This document shows positions 9,055-18,019 of a DNA stretch of 64,000 nt, in pieces. The position numbers and the translations under genes are program-made. The stretch is from Streptomyces cathayae. GTDB lineage: Bacteria > Actinomycetota > Actinomycetes > Streptomycetales > Streptomycetaceae. The first letter of the stretch is position 1. Every line of letters starts with the position of its first letter. Location: the NCBI RefSeq assembly GCF_029760955.1, contig NZ_CP121683.1, forward strand, positions 62,001-126,000, in the 5' to 3' direction. The notes beneath the pieces were generated by a model that ran no database searches, had not been told where the DNA came from, and saw nothing but the letters and a program-made list of their open reading frames with translations.

Positions 9055-10041
9055 ATGGGATTACAAGCCATGTCCATACCGGTGAGCAAAGAGCACGCGG
9101 CCAGCTACCGAGCCCGCGAGGTGTCCGGCCCGACCCCGGTCGTCGACGGCGTCTGGTCGGTGCCGGTACCGCTTCACGGAAGCCCCCTGCATTCCGTCAT
9201 CGTCTATCTGATCGAGACACCCGAGGGTCCGGTCCTCATCGACGCCGGCTACGAGCATCCCACCTGCTGGGCGTCGTTCCAGGAGGCGCTGGAGCGGATC
9301 GGGCGGAGCCCCAAGTCCATTCGGGCGGTGCTCCTCACCCACAACCACCCCGACCACGTCGGATTCGCCGACCGGGTCCGCGACGTCTCCGGCGCACAGA
9401 TCGTGATGCACCAGGACGACGACTTCGCCTTCCTGCACCGGGGGCGCGGCCGGTTCCTGACGCAGCTGCACACAGCGCTGGTCATGACGGGCGCCCCCGA
9501 CGATGTCGTCGAGTCGATGTATGCCGAAGCCGGCAAGGTGGCGAAGCACTCCGAGAGCCTTGACCTCGATGTCGCCCTCACTGAGGACATCGACTTTAGG
9601 TTCGGCGACGTGACCGTGCGAGCCATCCACGCCCCCGGGCACACCTACGGGCACACGATCTTCGTCTCGCAGGGGCTGGTGTTCACCGGCGACACGATGA
9701 TGCCCGAGGGACCCACGCAATTGGCGATTCCGAGCCTGCCGGAGGACAACCCGGCCGCGGACCTGTTCGGCACCCTGGACCGGATCCGGGACCTGGGGGC
9801 GGAGATCGCCTGCCCTGCGCATCAGTTCGCCTACCGCGATGTCGCCGAGCGGGCGATGGAGCTCAAGGCGTTCCACCAGCGTGAGGTCGAGAAGGTCCGC
9901 GGGCTGCTCGCGGACCATGGGACGGCGTGGGAGATCGCACCGCATCTGACATGGCCGAAGCCGTGGGACGAGCTCGGGCCGGGTACCCGCCGGTTCGCGC
10001 TCATCCACACCCTGGCACTCCTGCACGGCGCGAAGGTCTGA
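9055..10041 (+). CDS. Metallo-beta-lactamase-fold hydrolase
   Basis: A 328-residue MBL-fold protein. The metal-binding motif THNHPDHVG is near residue 102, followed by HAPGHTYGHTIF, VFTGDTMM and a late histidine in CPAHQF: the full ligand set for a binuclear zinc or iron centre. The C-terminal helical extension resembles lactonase/thioesterase-like members of the family. Candidate roles are ring lactone hydrolysis or thioester cleavage in the pathway. It is a single-gene unit transcribed away from the synthetase operon and shares operator site 2. ATG 9055 and ATG 9070 are both possible starts; neither has a strong ribosome site. Confidence 0.88.
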   Translation: MGLQAMSIPVSKEHAASYRAREVSGPTPVVDGVWSVPVPLHGSPLHSVIVYLIETPEGPVLIDAGYEHPTCWASFQEALERIGRSPKSIRAVLLTHNHPDHVGFADRVRDVSGAQIVMHQDDDFAFLHRGRGRFLTQLHTALVMTGAPDDVVESMYAEAGKVAKHSESLDLDVALTEDIDFRFGDVTVRAIHAPGHTYGHTIFVSQGLVFTGDTMMPEGPTQLAIPSLPEDNPAADLFGTLDRIRDLGAEIACPAHQFAYRDVAERAMELKAFHQREVEKVRGLLADHGTAWEIAPHLTWPKPWDELGPGTRRFALIHTLALLHGAKV

Positions 10042-10134
10042 ACATCGGGCACCACGGGACGTCGATCGTGGCAGCACCCCGCTCGCCGACCGCCTGACCA
10101 GCTGCGCGCGGGATGGCATCACCAGCTCCTGCCG

Positions 10135-11682
10135 TCACTCGCCACGCCGATAGACCCAGTCGGGCGTCAGCGACGGCCGCAGTTCGCGCAGTTCCCGCTT
10201 GAGGATCTTGCCGGACGGGTTCGTCGGGAGCTTCTCGACGAGGTAGACCTCCTTGGGCACCTTGAACTTTCCGAGACGTTCGCGGGCGTGCGCGATGAGG
10301 TCCGCTGCCTGAAGGCCGGGCCGGCCGACGGCGAACGCAACCGGCACTTCCTGCCACGTGGGGTGGGGTGCCCCGACGACGGAGGCCGACAGGACCAGTG
10401 GATGGTCGGCGAGGACGTTCTCGATCTCGGCACTGGACATGTTCTCGCCGCCGCTGCGGATCATGTCCTTGAGCCGGTCGCGGATGTAGAGGTATCCGTC
10501 CTCGTCGAGGCAGCCGACGTCGCCCGTGTGGAACCAGCCGTCGCGGAAGGCGTGCGCGGTCGCTTTCGGGTCGTCGAGATAGCCGGGGCTGACCTTCGGA
10601 CCGCGTGCGATGATCTCGCCGTCCTCCCCGACCCCGACGTCGTTGCCGTCGGGGTCGACGACACGGACCTCGACCCACGGGACGGGAATACCGACGGAGC
10701 CCTGCTTGGACTCCATGTGGGCTTCGTCGAGGTAGGTGAGTCCGCTGCATGTTTCGGTGAGGCCGTAGCCCTCGATGAGTCTGGCGTTCGGGAACAGCTC
10801 GCGTGCGACCTTGAAGAGCGCCGAGGTCACCTGGGAGAAGATCAGCCACCGGACCATGCTGAGGTCCGCTTCCGCTCCTTCGGCTCTGCGGCGGATCATG
10901 TCGAGCATCGTGGCGGCCACGACCATTCCGGTGATGCCTTCGGCCTCGACCGCGGCGAGGATGTCGGCCGGATCGAAGCGGCGCTGAAGGACCATGCAAC
11001 CGCCGACGTGCCAGATCGCATAGCCGGGGAGGTCGGTGCCGCCGACGTGGTAGAGCGGCGCGAAGTTCAGGATCCGGTCGGTCGGACGGAGCCCGAGCTC
11101 GACGATCTGGGCGTGCATGTTGGCGTTCACGTTGCCGTGGGTGAGCAGGACGCCCTTGGGGAGGCTGGTGGTTCCCGACGTGTAGACGATCCGCTGCAGC
11201 CCGGATCCGTCGAGCACGGCATCGGCCACCTTCGCTCCGCGATGCGCGTCGATGAGGCTCGCGACGTCGGTCCAGGAGTCGTCGATGTACTCGAGGGAGT
11301 AGCGGCGCAGATGCGGGAGTTCTGCGGCCGCTCGTACCGTGAGGTCGGCATACTCGGGAACGGTTGCGACCGCCTCCACACCCGCGTGCCGCAGCAGGTG
11401 CGCTACTTCCCCCGGGGTGAGCCGGTAGTTCAGTGGAACGAACACCGCGCCGAGCCTGCTCAGCGCAAGGGACAGGATGAGGAACTCGGGGACGTTGTTG
11501 GCCACGATCGCGACGCGGCTCTCGCGCCGCACCCCGTCTGCGGCCAGACCGGCGGCGAGCGCGTTCACGTCGGCATCCAAGTCGCGGTAGGTCCAGCGCC
11601 GTCCCTCGAACACGAGGGCGTCCCTGTCCGCGAAGCGGATGGCGTTCAGCGCGAGCGTCCGTGCGAGGTTGGCAGTGCTCAC
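10135..11682 (-). CDS. AMP-dependent acyl-CoA synthetase
   Basis: A 515-residue long-chain/medium-chain type acyl-CoA ligase with IVYTSGTTSLPKGVLLTHGN, EGYGLTETCSG, RLKDMIRSGGENMSSAEIE and the lysine motif NPSGKILKREL. The GTG start at 11682 overlaps the stop of the upstream ligase by GTGA, which supports it over longer in-frame starts. It is the last gene of the 12-kb leftward operon that begins with the substrate-binding protein at 22199. It and its upstream neighbour are tandem paralogues. Confidence 0.92.
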   Translation of the reverse strand: MSTANLARTLALNAIRFADRDALVFEGRRWTYRDLDADVNALAAGLAADGVRRESRVAIVANNVPEFLILSLALSRLGAVFVPLNYRLTPGEVAHLLRHAGVEAVATVPEYADLTVRAAAELPHLRRYSLEYIDDSWTDVASLIDAHRGAKVADAVLDGSGLQRIVYTSGTTSLPKGVLLTHGNVNANMHAQIVELGLRPTDRILNFAPLYHVGGTDLPGYAIWHVGGCMVLQRRFDPADILAAVEAEGITGMVVAATMLDMIRRRAEGAEADLSMVRWLIFSQVTSALFKVARELFPNARLIEGYGLTETCSGLTYLDEAHMESKQGSVGIPVPWVEVRVVDPDGNDVGVGEDGEIIARGPKVSPGYLDDPKATAHAFRDGWFHTGDVGCLDEDGYLYIRDRLKDMIRSGGENMSSAEIENVLADHPLVLSASVVGAPHPTWQEVPVAFAVGRPGLQAADLIAHARERLGKFKVPKEVYLVEKLPTNPSGKILKRELRELRPSLTPDWVYRRGE

Positions 11683-13202
11683 TTCCCGGCCTCCTGTTCC
11701 CGAAGCCGCTTCTTCAGGACCTTCCCGGAATCGTTGCGCGGCAGCGTGTCGACCAGGGCGATGTACTTGGGCACCTTGTACCTCGCCAGGTTGTCCAGGC
11801 AATGCTGCCGGATGTCACCGGCGGTCGCGGTGGCGGAGCCGCGGAGGATGATGAACGCCTTCGGGACCTCGTCCCACTTCTCGTCGGGGACCCCGATGAC
11901 GGCGACTTCGGCGACGTCGGGGTGTTGGGCGATGACGCGTTCGATCTCGGCGCCGGCGACGTTCTCGCCGCCGGACTTGATGAGGTCGGTGCGCCGGTCG
12001 ACGAACCACAAGTAACCGTCGGCGTCCACGCGACCGACGTCACCGGTGAGGAACCATCCGTCGCGGCGGGTGCGCCGGTTGGCTTCGTCATCGTTCCAGT
12101 AGCCGGGCGAGACCTTGTCGCCGCGGACGATGATCTCGCCTTCCTCTCCCGCGGGGACCTCGCGGAAGTCCTCGTCGACGATGCGGATGTGAACGCCGGG
12201 GAAGGGGACTCCGAGGGCGCCCACCTTGGACTCCTCGTGCGCGGCGTCCATGTAGCAGACGCCGTTGCAGAGTTCGGTCATACCGAACGTGTCGACCAAC
12301 CGCACGTGGGGAAGCAGGCTCTTGACCCGGCGCCGGACGCTCGGGGCGACGCCGGCGAAGAGCAGATAGCGGAGCCTGCTCAGATCCGGCGCGGGGTCCA
12401 GGCCCAGCACGCCGAACAGGATCTGCGCGGCGAGGACCATCCCAGTGGCTCGTTCCTCTGCCGCGATCCGGGCGATGTCCTCGGGCTTGAACGTTGGGGT
12501 GAGCACCATGGTGGCACCGGCCACGAACGTGGCGAGACCGGGCGCCTCCAAGCCGCTGACGTGGAAGAGCGGGGCCGTGATGAGGATGCGGTCGTTCTGG
12601 GTCAACTCGAGTTCGAGCACCTGAGCGCGGTGGTTGGCAGCCAGGTTGCCGTAGGTGTGGACGACGCCCTTGGGGTGTGCGGTGGTACCGGAGGTGTAGA
12701 GAAGCCGGTGCATGTCGTCGGCGTCCTTCTCCGCATCCGCAATCCGGACACCCGGGGGCTGCGCGGCGAGGAGCTGATCCATGCGGTCGCTTCCGGGAAC
12801 CGCGTCCTGCCCGTTCGCCACCAGCGCCCGAAGCCCTGTCGCGGCCTTCAGCGCCGCGGCGTCTTCACGGAAGTCGTCGTCGTACAGCAGGCAGGTGATG
12901 CCAGCCTGCTTGATGATGTAGGCCTGTTCGTTGACGTGCAACCGCCAGTTGAGCGGTACGGAGACAGCCCCGATGCGGGCGAGTGCGAGCAGCTCGATGA
13001 CGTACCTGGCGGTGTTCCGACCGAGCACACCGACGAGATCGGTCGCACCGACACCCGCACTGAGCAGGGCGCCCGCGTACCTGTCGACATCGGCGTCGAG
13101 TTCGGCGTAGGTCCACCGCCGGTCCCCGTCGACCAGGGCTTCACGGTCCGCGCGGCGAATCGCCTGGCCGCGGAGGATCTCGGCGAAGTTGTTAGTGGCC
13201 AC
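11679..13202 (-). CDS. AMP-dependent acyl-CoA synthetase
   Basis: A 507-residue ANL ligase with LLYTSGTTAHPKGVVHTYGN, DTFGMTELCNGVCYM, DRRTDLIKSGGENVAGAE and NDSGKVLKKRL. GTG 13202 was chosen because a GGGGGG tract lies 6-7 nt upstream and the resulting 11-bp overlap with the VOC gene is typical of this operon. Its sequence resembles the ligase downstream more than those at 1531 and 7417, which suggests a local duplication. The substrate cannot be deduced. Confidence 0.92.
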   Translation of the reverse strand: MATNNFAEILRGQAIRRADREALVDGDRRWTYAELDADVDRYAGALLSAGVGATDLVGVLGRNTARYVIELLALARIGAVSVPLNWRLHVNEQAYIIKQAGITCLLYDDDFREDAAALKAATGLRALVANGQDAVPGSDRMDQLLAAQPPGVRIADAEKDADDMHRLLYTSGTTAHPKGVVHTYGNLAANHRAQVLELELTQNDRILITAPLFHVSGLEAPGLATFVAGATMVLTPTFKPEDIARIAAEERATGMVLAAQILFGVLGLDPAPDLSRLRYLLFAGVAPSVRRRVKSLLPHVRLVDTFGMTELCNGVCYMDAAHEESKVGALGVPFPGVHIRIVDEDFREVPAGEEGEIIVRGDKVSPGYWNDDEANRRTRRDGWFLTGDVGRVDADGYLWFVDRRTDLIKSGGENVAGAEIERVIAQHPDVAEVAVIGVPDEKWDEVPKAFIILRGSATATAGDIRQHCLDNLARYKVPKYIALVDTLPRNDSGKVLKKRLREQEAGK

Positions 13203-13692
13203 TGGTTTCCCCCCGGCGGAAGGCGAGGATCTCCTCACGGCTCGGCAGGCTCACGAACTCGAGCAGGTTCCCGTCGAGGTCGCGGGCCGCGAAGGCGGTG
13301 ATGTAGCCGTAGTTCTCGAGCAGGACCCGGTTCGGCGGGGAGAGACATTCGGCGCCGAGGTCGGTCAACCGATGGTAGAGATCGTCGATCTCATCCAGGG
13401 GCACCTGGAAGCTGAGCAGGAACATACCGAGTTCGAGGTGGCCGGCGGTCGCGGTGCGCTGCGTGGTGCCGTTCCACTCAATGAGTTCGAGCTGCCCGAT
13501 CTGGGTCGGGCCCTGCATGTACTGGACCTTGCCGGTTGTTCCCTTGGGCAGGCCGAGGGAGTCCTCGATGCCGGGGCCGCCGACGTTGGACCGCAGGGTC
13601 CTGGTGTAGCCGAGGGCCTTCTCGTAGAAGTCGGCGGCGCGGTCGACGTCGGAGACCGTCATCGCGACGTGGTGAACTTCGCTGACAGGCAT
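13192..13692 (-). CDS. VOC (glyoxalase/dioxygenase fold) protein
   Basis: A single-module vicinal-oxygen-chelate protein of 166 residues from ATG 13692; an in-frame ATG lies seven codons upstream but without a ribosome site. It begins VSEVHHVAMTVSDVDRAADF and contains FYEKALGYTRTLRSN and AARDLDGNLLEFVSL, which carry the usual metal-binding His and Glu positions. VOC members include methylmalonyl-CoA epimerases, lyases and extradiol dioxygenases. The operon context (CoA ligases, SDR, thiolase) favours an epimerase or isomerase of a CoA ester, but this is inference. Confidence 0.85.
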   Translation of the reverse strand: MPVSEVHHVAMTVSDVDRAADFYEKALGYTRTLRSNVGGPGIEDSLGLPKGTTGKVQYMQGPTQIGQLELIEWNGTTQRTATAGHLELGMFLLSFQVPLDEIDDLYHRLTDLGAECLSPPNRVLLENYGYITAFAARDLDGNLLEFVSLPSREEILAFRRGETSGH

Positions 13693-13719
13693 GGTGCTTC
13701 GCTTTCCTGGCATTCGGAG

Positions 13720-14628
13720 TCAGTCGGCGGTGCCGATGACTTTCTGGATGAGGGCGACCTCATCGGCGCCGCTCTCCGGGACGATGAAGTCGTCCAGGGA
13801 GCAGATGTCGTCCAGCGCGTCGAGGACGTCGTCGGGCGACGCCGGTTTCTCTCCGGAGTACCAGCCGGGGGTGACGCCGAGGAAGATGCGTCCGACCCGG
13901 CCGCCGCCGACGGTGAAGATCTGCCGGTTCAGCTCGCACTGCTCGGAGGCGAGGAAGGTGCCGACCGCGGCGACGTGCTGCGGGTCGAACCGGTCGGCGA
14001 GCTCCCCGAGCAGGCCCTCGGTCATCCGGGTCGCGGCGGTCGGCGACAGCGCGTTGACCAGAATGCCGCTTCGCGCCCCCTCCAGGGAGAGCACGTTCAT
14101 CAGACCGATGAGGCCGGCCTTCGCGGCACCGTAACTGGACTGGCCGAAGGTACCGAGGAGCCCGGACGACGACGTGGTGAGCACGATGCGGCCGTAGCCC
14201 TGCTCGACCATGTGCGGCCACGCGGGGCGCAGGACGTTGAACGCGCCCGCCAGATGGACGTCCAGGACCGCGCTGACGTCCTCGTCGCTCATCTTCGCGA
14301 GGGTGCGGTCGCGGAGGATGCCGGCGTTGTGGATGACCGCGTCGACACGGCCGAACTCGTCGATGGCCTTCCGGACAAGTGCGGCACCGCCTTCGACGGT
14401 CGCGACGGAGCCGGCCGACGCGGTGGCCGTGCCACCGCGGGCACGGATCTCTTCGACGACCCGCTCGGCGGCGCCGGAGGAACCCGATCCGTCGACGGCG
14501 CCGCCGAGGTCGTTGACCACCACGCGCGCGCCGTGTCCGGCGAGCGTGAGGGCGTGGGCGCGGCCGATGCCGTGGCCGGCGCCGGTGACGATGACGACGC
14601 GGCCGTCGAAGCCGACCCGGCCGCTCAT
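13720..14628 (-). CDS. Short-chain dehydrogenase (3-hydroxyacyl-CoA dehydrogenase type)
   Basis: A 302-residue classical SDR. The NAD(P)-binding GAGHGIGRAHAL is at 17-28, NDLGG follows the second strand, HNAGIL lies in the middle, and the catalytic set includes the serine of TTSSSGLLGTFG and the Y-x-x-x-K of YGAAKAG. The acidic NDLGG and the length match the dehydrogenase module of peroxisomal-type multifunctional beta-oxidation enzymes, so oxidation of a 3-hydroxyacyl-CoA is likely. It overlaps the upstream thiolase gene by ATGA, in line with sequential beta-oxidation steps. Confidence 0.9.
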   Translation of the reverse strand: MSGRVGFDGRVVIVTGAGHGIGRAHALTLAGHGARVVVNDLGGAVDGSGSSGAAERVVEEIRARGGTATASAGSVATVEGGAALVRKAIDEFGRVDAVIHNAGILRDRTLAKMSDEDVSAVLDVHLAGAFNVLRPAWPHMVEQGYGRIVLTTSSSGLLGTFGQSSYGAAKAGLIGLMNVLSLEGARSGILVNALSPTAATRMTEGLLGELADRFDPQHVAAVGTFLASEQCELNRQIFTVGGGRVGRIFLGVTPGWYSGEKPASPDDVLDALDDICSLDDFIVPESGADEVALIQKVIGTAD

Positions 14629-15824
14629 CGGTCGCCCTCCCCGGGTTCGCTGCCGAGGACGGCGACGAACGCGACACAGGAACCGGGCTGTCCGCCGAGG
14701 TTCTGTGCGACGGCGAGCCTGGCGTTCGGGACCTGCCGTTCGCCGGCCTCACCGCGCAGCTGGGTGAAGCACTCGAACATCATCCGCAGGCCCGTCGCAC
14801 CGATGGGGTGGCCGAATGACTTCAGACCGCCGTCGGTGTTGACCGGGAGCGCGCCGTCGAGGTCGTAGCGGCCGTCGAGGATGTCGCGCCATGCCTTGCC
14901 CCGCGGGGAGAACCCCAGGTCCTCCATGAGAACGACCTCGGTCGGCGTGAAGCAGTCGTGCACTTCCGCGAGCGAGATCTCCGTCGCCGGGTCCGTGACC
15001 CCCGCCTGCTCATAGGCCTGCTTCGCCGCGGTGACCACCTCGGGGAACGTGGTGAAGTCGTACCCGTCGGAGGCGAGCCCTGCGCCGGACCCGGCGACGA
15101 AGCCCATGCCCCGCAGGAACACCGGCTTCTCGGTGTACTTGTAGGCGTCCTCGGCACGGACCAGGACGGCCACGGCCGCGCCGTCGGAGACTCCGGAACA
15201 GTCCATGACGCCGAGCCGGCCGGCCACGCGCGGCGCGGTCTCGACGGCTTCGGCGGAGACCGCCTTCCGGAACTGGGCGCGCTCGTTGAGCGCACCGTTC
15301 GCGTGGTTCTTCACGGCGACCTTGGTCAGGGTGCTGCGCATGTCGCGGTCGTCGACACCGTGGGCGTCCTGGTAGGCGGGCACGAGGAGCGAGAACCCGG
15401 CCGGGGCGGTCCAGTCGACGTCGGTGCCGTCGGCCGGCGGGTAGACGGCCGAGAGACCCGCCTGGGAGCTGTCCTTCAGCTTCTCCACACCGGCCGCCAT
15501 GACCATGTCGTAGGCGCCGGAAGCGACGGCGAACGCGGCGTTGCGGAACGCCTCGGACCCGGTGGCGCAGTAGTTCTCGACGCGGGTGACCGGTTTGCCG
15601 GACAGGCGCAGCGGGCGGGCGAGCGTCTGGCCGGACATGCCCGAGCCCTGCGTGCCGACCCAGAAGGCGTCGATGTCGTCCAGGGACACCGCGGGCAGGG
15701 AGCCGAGGCAGTCCTGGACCGCGTCGACGAGCAGGTCGTCGGCCGAGGAGTTCCAGTGGTCCCGGAACGGGGTGCAGCCCATCGCGACGATCGCAACGTC
15801 GTGGGCCATCCTCCTGTTCGCCAT
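14625..15824 (-). CDS. Thiolase (SCP-x type acetyl-CoA acetyltransferase)
   Basis: A 399-residue thiolase of the sterol-carrier-protein type. The nucleophilic cysteine is in NYCATGSEAFRNAAF, a conserved histidine in EVHDCFTPTE, and the C-terminal GHPIGATGLRM loop is present. It would cleave a 3-ketoacyl-CoA, releasing acetyl- or propionyl-CoA. ATG 15824 overlaps the stop of the preceding HMG-CoA-synthase-like/OB-fold gene (ATGA) and has AGGA at a suitable distance. Such thiolases often need a DUF35/OB-fold partner, which the upstream gene would provide. Confidence 0.93.
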   Translation of the reverse strand: MANRRMAHDVAIVAMGCTPFRDHWNSSADDLLVDAVQDCLGSLPAVSLDDIDAFWVGTQGSGMSGQTLARPLRLSGKPVTRVENYCATGSEAFRNAAFAVASGAYDMVMAAGVEKLKDSSQAGLSAVYPPADGTDVDWTAPAGFSLLVPAYQDAHGVDDRDMRSTLTKVAVKNHANGALNERAQFRKAVSAEAVETAPRVAGRLGVMDCSGVSDGAAVAVLVRAEDAYKYTEKPVFLRGMGFVAGSGAGLASDGYDFTTFPEVVTAAKQAYEQAGVTDPATEISLAEVHDCFTPTEVVLMEDLGFSPRGKAWRDILDGRYDLDGALPVNTDGGLKSFGHPIGATGLRMMFECFTQLRGEAGERQVPNARLAVAQNLGGQPGSCVAFVAVLGSEPGEGDR

Positions 15825-17209
15825 CAGTGGCAGTCCTTCCGCGGGCGGAGCTTCCAGAAGTAGTTGTGGATCGCGTCCGTCGTCCAGAGCCGACGGAACG
15901 TCGGCACCATCTCCATGCCGACGACGACGTCTTCGGCCGGGGCATCCGTGGCGTAGGCGCTGAGGCGGCCTCCTCCGTCGACGTCGGCGATGACGATCGC
16001 GACCTCGGGTTCCGGCATCGTGGTCAGGTGGTCCTGGGTGACCGAGACGACCCTGGCGACCTTGTCGCGCAGCGACACCTTGCTCCGCGCGTCGGCATGG
16101 CCGGCGATGCCGCACGAAGCGCAGACGCGGCCGGGCGGTGCGGTGATCGACCCACACGCGCCGCACCGGCTGCCTTCCAGGCGGAACTTCCAGCCGGCGC
16201 GGCGGTGCATCGGCGGTGCCGCGGGGGCCGGTGCCGCCGGGCGGGCCGGTCCCTGCACGTCGAGGAGCCCGCGCCAGCGCAGATAGCGGCCGTAGGCGAG
16301 GACCTGCCGGTCCTGGATCTGCTCGCGGACCGACGGGCCGCCGCGGGCGGAGCGGACGCCGTCACCGACGCGGAACACAAACGCGTCCGCACCTTCGGTG
16401 GCCGAGACCAGCAGGACGGTCTGACCCGGCTGCGCCTCGTCGAGGGCCGCGGCCAGCAGGAGACCGGGGTGTGCGGCGCCGGTGAAGCCGGTCGCGCGCT
16501 CGATCCTGGCATCCTCCCCCGAGCCTCCCAGGGCCCTGCGAACGGCGGCCGCGGCACGGGCGTTGGACGATGACACGACAACATGGTCGGCGGTGTCCAG
16601 TCCGGCGTCGGCCAGGGCATGCCTGGCCGCCCGGACGGCGGCGGTTCTGAGGATGTCGGCGGTGAACCTCTCGTCCCACACACGGTCGTGCTGCTCTCCG
16701 GGGAGCCGCCACCGTTCGAGCAGCTCGGTGGTGCGCCCGGCGCGCGACAGCAGGACCGCGGCACGCCGGCCGCCGACGAAGGCAGCGCCGGCGTCGCCCT
16801 GGGCCAGCTCGTCCGGGGCACCCGGACGGGTGAAGCGGATGTCGGCCATCGCCGCGCAGGCGCCGGTACGCGTGACGAGATCGAGGGCGGACGCGCCGGA
16901 GCGGTGCCCGCGCAGGTCGACGGCGGCCGCACCCGGGTCGAGGCCGAGGGCCTCGTGCACGATGCCGGCTGCGGTCTTGGCCTCGTACGGAGCGCTGGTG
17001 GTCGCCAGCAGGAGCTGGTGTCCCGTTGCGGTACCGCCCACGATGTGCCGCAGGGCCTCGACGGCCATCGTGACGGCGTCCTCGTCGAAACCGGCCACGC
17101 TGCGGACGGGACCCGGGTGTGCGGGTGGGGCACCTTCGAGGCTGTTGCTGTTGAGCGCGTACGCGGGCAGATACGCCGCGTACGCGTCGATGCCGTGCTG
17201 ATCAGGCAT
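15824..17209 (-). CDS. HMG-CoA-synthase-like domain fused to zinc-ribbon/OB-fold (DUF35) domain
   Basis: A 461-residue two-part protein. The N-terminal ~310 residues have the thiolase-like fold of 3-oxoacyl/HMG-CoA synthases. At the position where these enzymes carry the nucleophile in a D-x-x-G-x-C-x-S context the sequence reads DLRGHRSGAS with no cysteine, so this half is probably non-catalytic. The C-terminal part has a four-cysteine zinc ribbon (CGACGSITAPPGRVCASCG) followed by an OB-fold, typical of DUF35 proteins that bind acyl-CoA and stabilise thiolases or aldolases. It sits directly upstream of the SCP-x thiolase gene. A chaperone-like or substrate-presenting subunit for that thiolase is the best guess. 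Confidence 0.85.
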   Translation of the reverse strand: MPDQHGIDAYAAYLPAYALNSNSLEGAPPAHPGPVRSVAGFDEDAVTMAVEALRHIVGGTATGHQLLLATTSAPYEAKTAAGIVHEALGLDPGAAAVDLRGHRSGASALDLVTRTGACAAMADIRFTRPGAPDELAQGDAGAAFVGGRRAAVLLSRAGRTTELLERWRLPGEQHDRVWDERFTADILRTAAVRAARHALADAGLDTADHVVVSSSNARAAAAVRRALGGSGEDARIERATGFTGAAHPGLLLAAALDEAQPGQTVLLVSATEGADAFVFRVGDGVRSARGGPSVREQIQDRQVLAYGRYLRWRGLLDVQGPARPAAPAPAAPPMHRRAGWKFRLEGSRCGACGSITAPPGRVCASCGIAGHADARSKVSLRDKVARVVSVTQDHLTTMPEPEVAIVIADVDGGGRLSAYATDAPAEDVVVGMEMVPTFRRLWTTDAIHNYFWKLRPRKDCH

Positions 17210-17227
17210 AGCCGGCCAGTCTCCCTT

Positions 17228-18019
17228 CTACTTCCAGGTGGGGATGGCCGCCAGCAGCAGCCGTGTGTAGTCCTGTTCCGGGTGGTCGAGCACCTCTGTG
17301 ACGTTGCCCTCCTCCACGACGCGGCCGGCCCTCATCACCGCAATGCGGTCGCACAGGTCGCTGGCGAGCATCAGGTCATGGGTGACGAACAGCAGCCCGA
17401 TGCCGAGTTCGTCGACGAGGGTGCGGAACAGTTCGACGACCTTGGCCTGGGTGGTGACGTCGAGCGCCGTCGTGCACTCGTCGGCGATGACCAGGGAGGG
17501 ACGGGTGACCACGGCGAGGCCGATGGCGACCCTCTGCCGAAGTCCTCCCGACAACTGGTGCGGGTAGCTGTCGAGCACACGCGCCGTGTCGGTGATGCGC
17601 ATGTGCTCAAGCACCTCCACGGACCTGCGTCGGATGTCCTGCTTGTCGATGCCGGGGACATGCCGGCGGAGGACTTCGGCCAGGTGGGTGCGCACCTTCA
17701 TGAGCGGGTTCAGCGACCGGGAGGCGTCCTGGAAGACCATCCCGAGTGCGGAGCCGCGAACCTGCGCGCTGCGGTCCAGTCCTGGCGCGACGATCTGCTC
17801 GCCCATCAGTGAGATGGACCCTCCGTCGATGCGCACATTGCGCTCGAGCAGGCCGACGATGGAACGTGCGAGCGTCGTCTTGCCGCTCCCGGACTCACCG
17901 ACGACGCCAAGGACTTCGCCCTTCCTGACGTCCAGGTCCACCTTGTCGAGGAGCCGGAGGTCACGGTTGGGGAGCCGGGCCGTGATGGACAGCCCTGAGA
18001 CTGTGAGCAGTTCGGTCAT
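17228..18019 (-). CDS. ABC transporter ATP-binding protein, dipeptide/oligopeptide type (DppD-like)
   Basis: A 263-residue ATPase that would energise the importer from the cytoplasmic side. Walker A is GESGSGKTT (41-49), the signature is LSGGLRQRVAIGLA, Walker B is LVIADECTTALD, and the switch histidine is in FVTHD. The ATG at 18019 overlaps the permease stop by ATGA. The longer open frame upstream belongs to the permease region. The C-terminal extension that follows the core in many DppD proteins is short. Confidence 0.92.
   Translation of the reverse strand: MTELLTVSGLSITARLPNRDLRLLDKVDLDVRKGEVLGVVGESGSGKTTLARSIVGLLERNVRIDGGSISLMGEQIVAPGLDRSAQVRGSALGMVFQDASRSLNPLMKVRTHLAEVLRRHVPGIDKQDIRRRSVEVLEHMRITDTARVLDSYPHQLSGGLRQRVAIGLAVVTRPSLVIADECTTALDVTTQAKVVELFRTLVDELGIGLLFVTHDLMLASDLCDRIAVMRAGRVVEEGNVTEVLDHPEQDYTRLLLAAIPTWK

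Noticed and set aside
10042..10134. Possible terminator between convergent genes
   Set aside because: Only a 4-bp stem (CACG/CGTG) was found; too weak to call.
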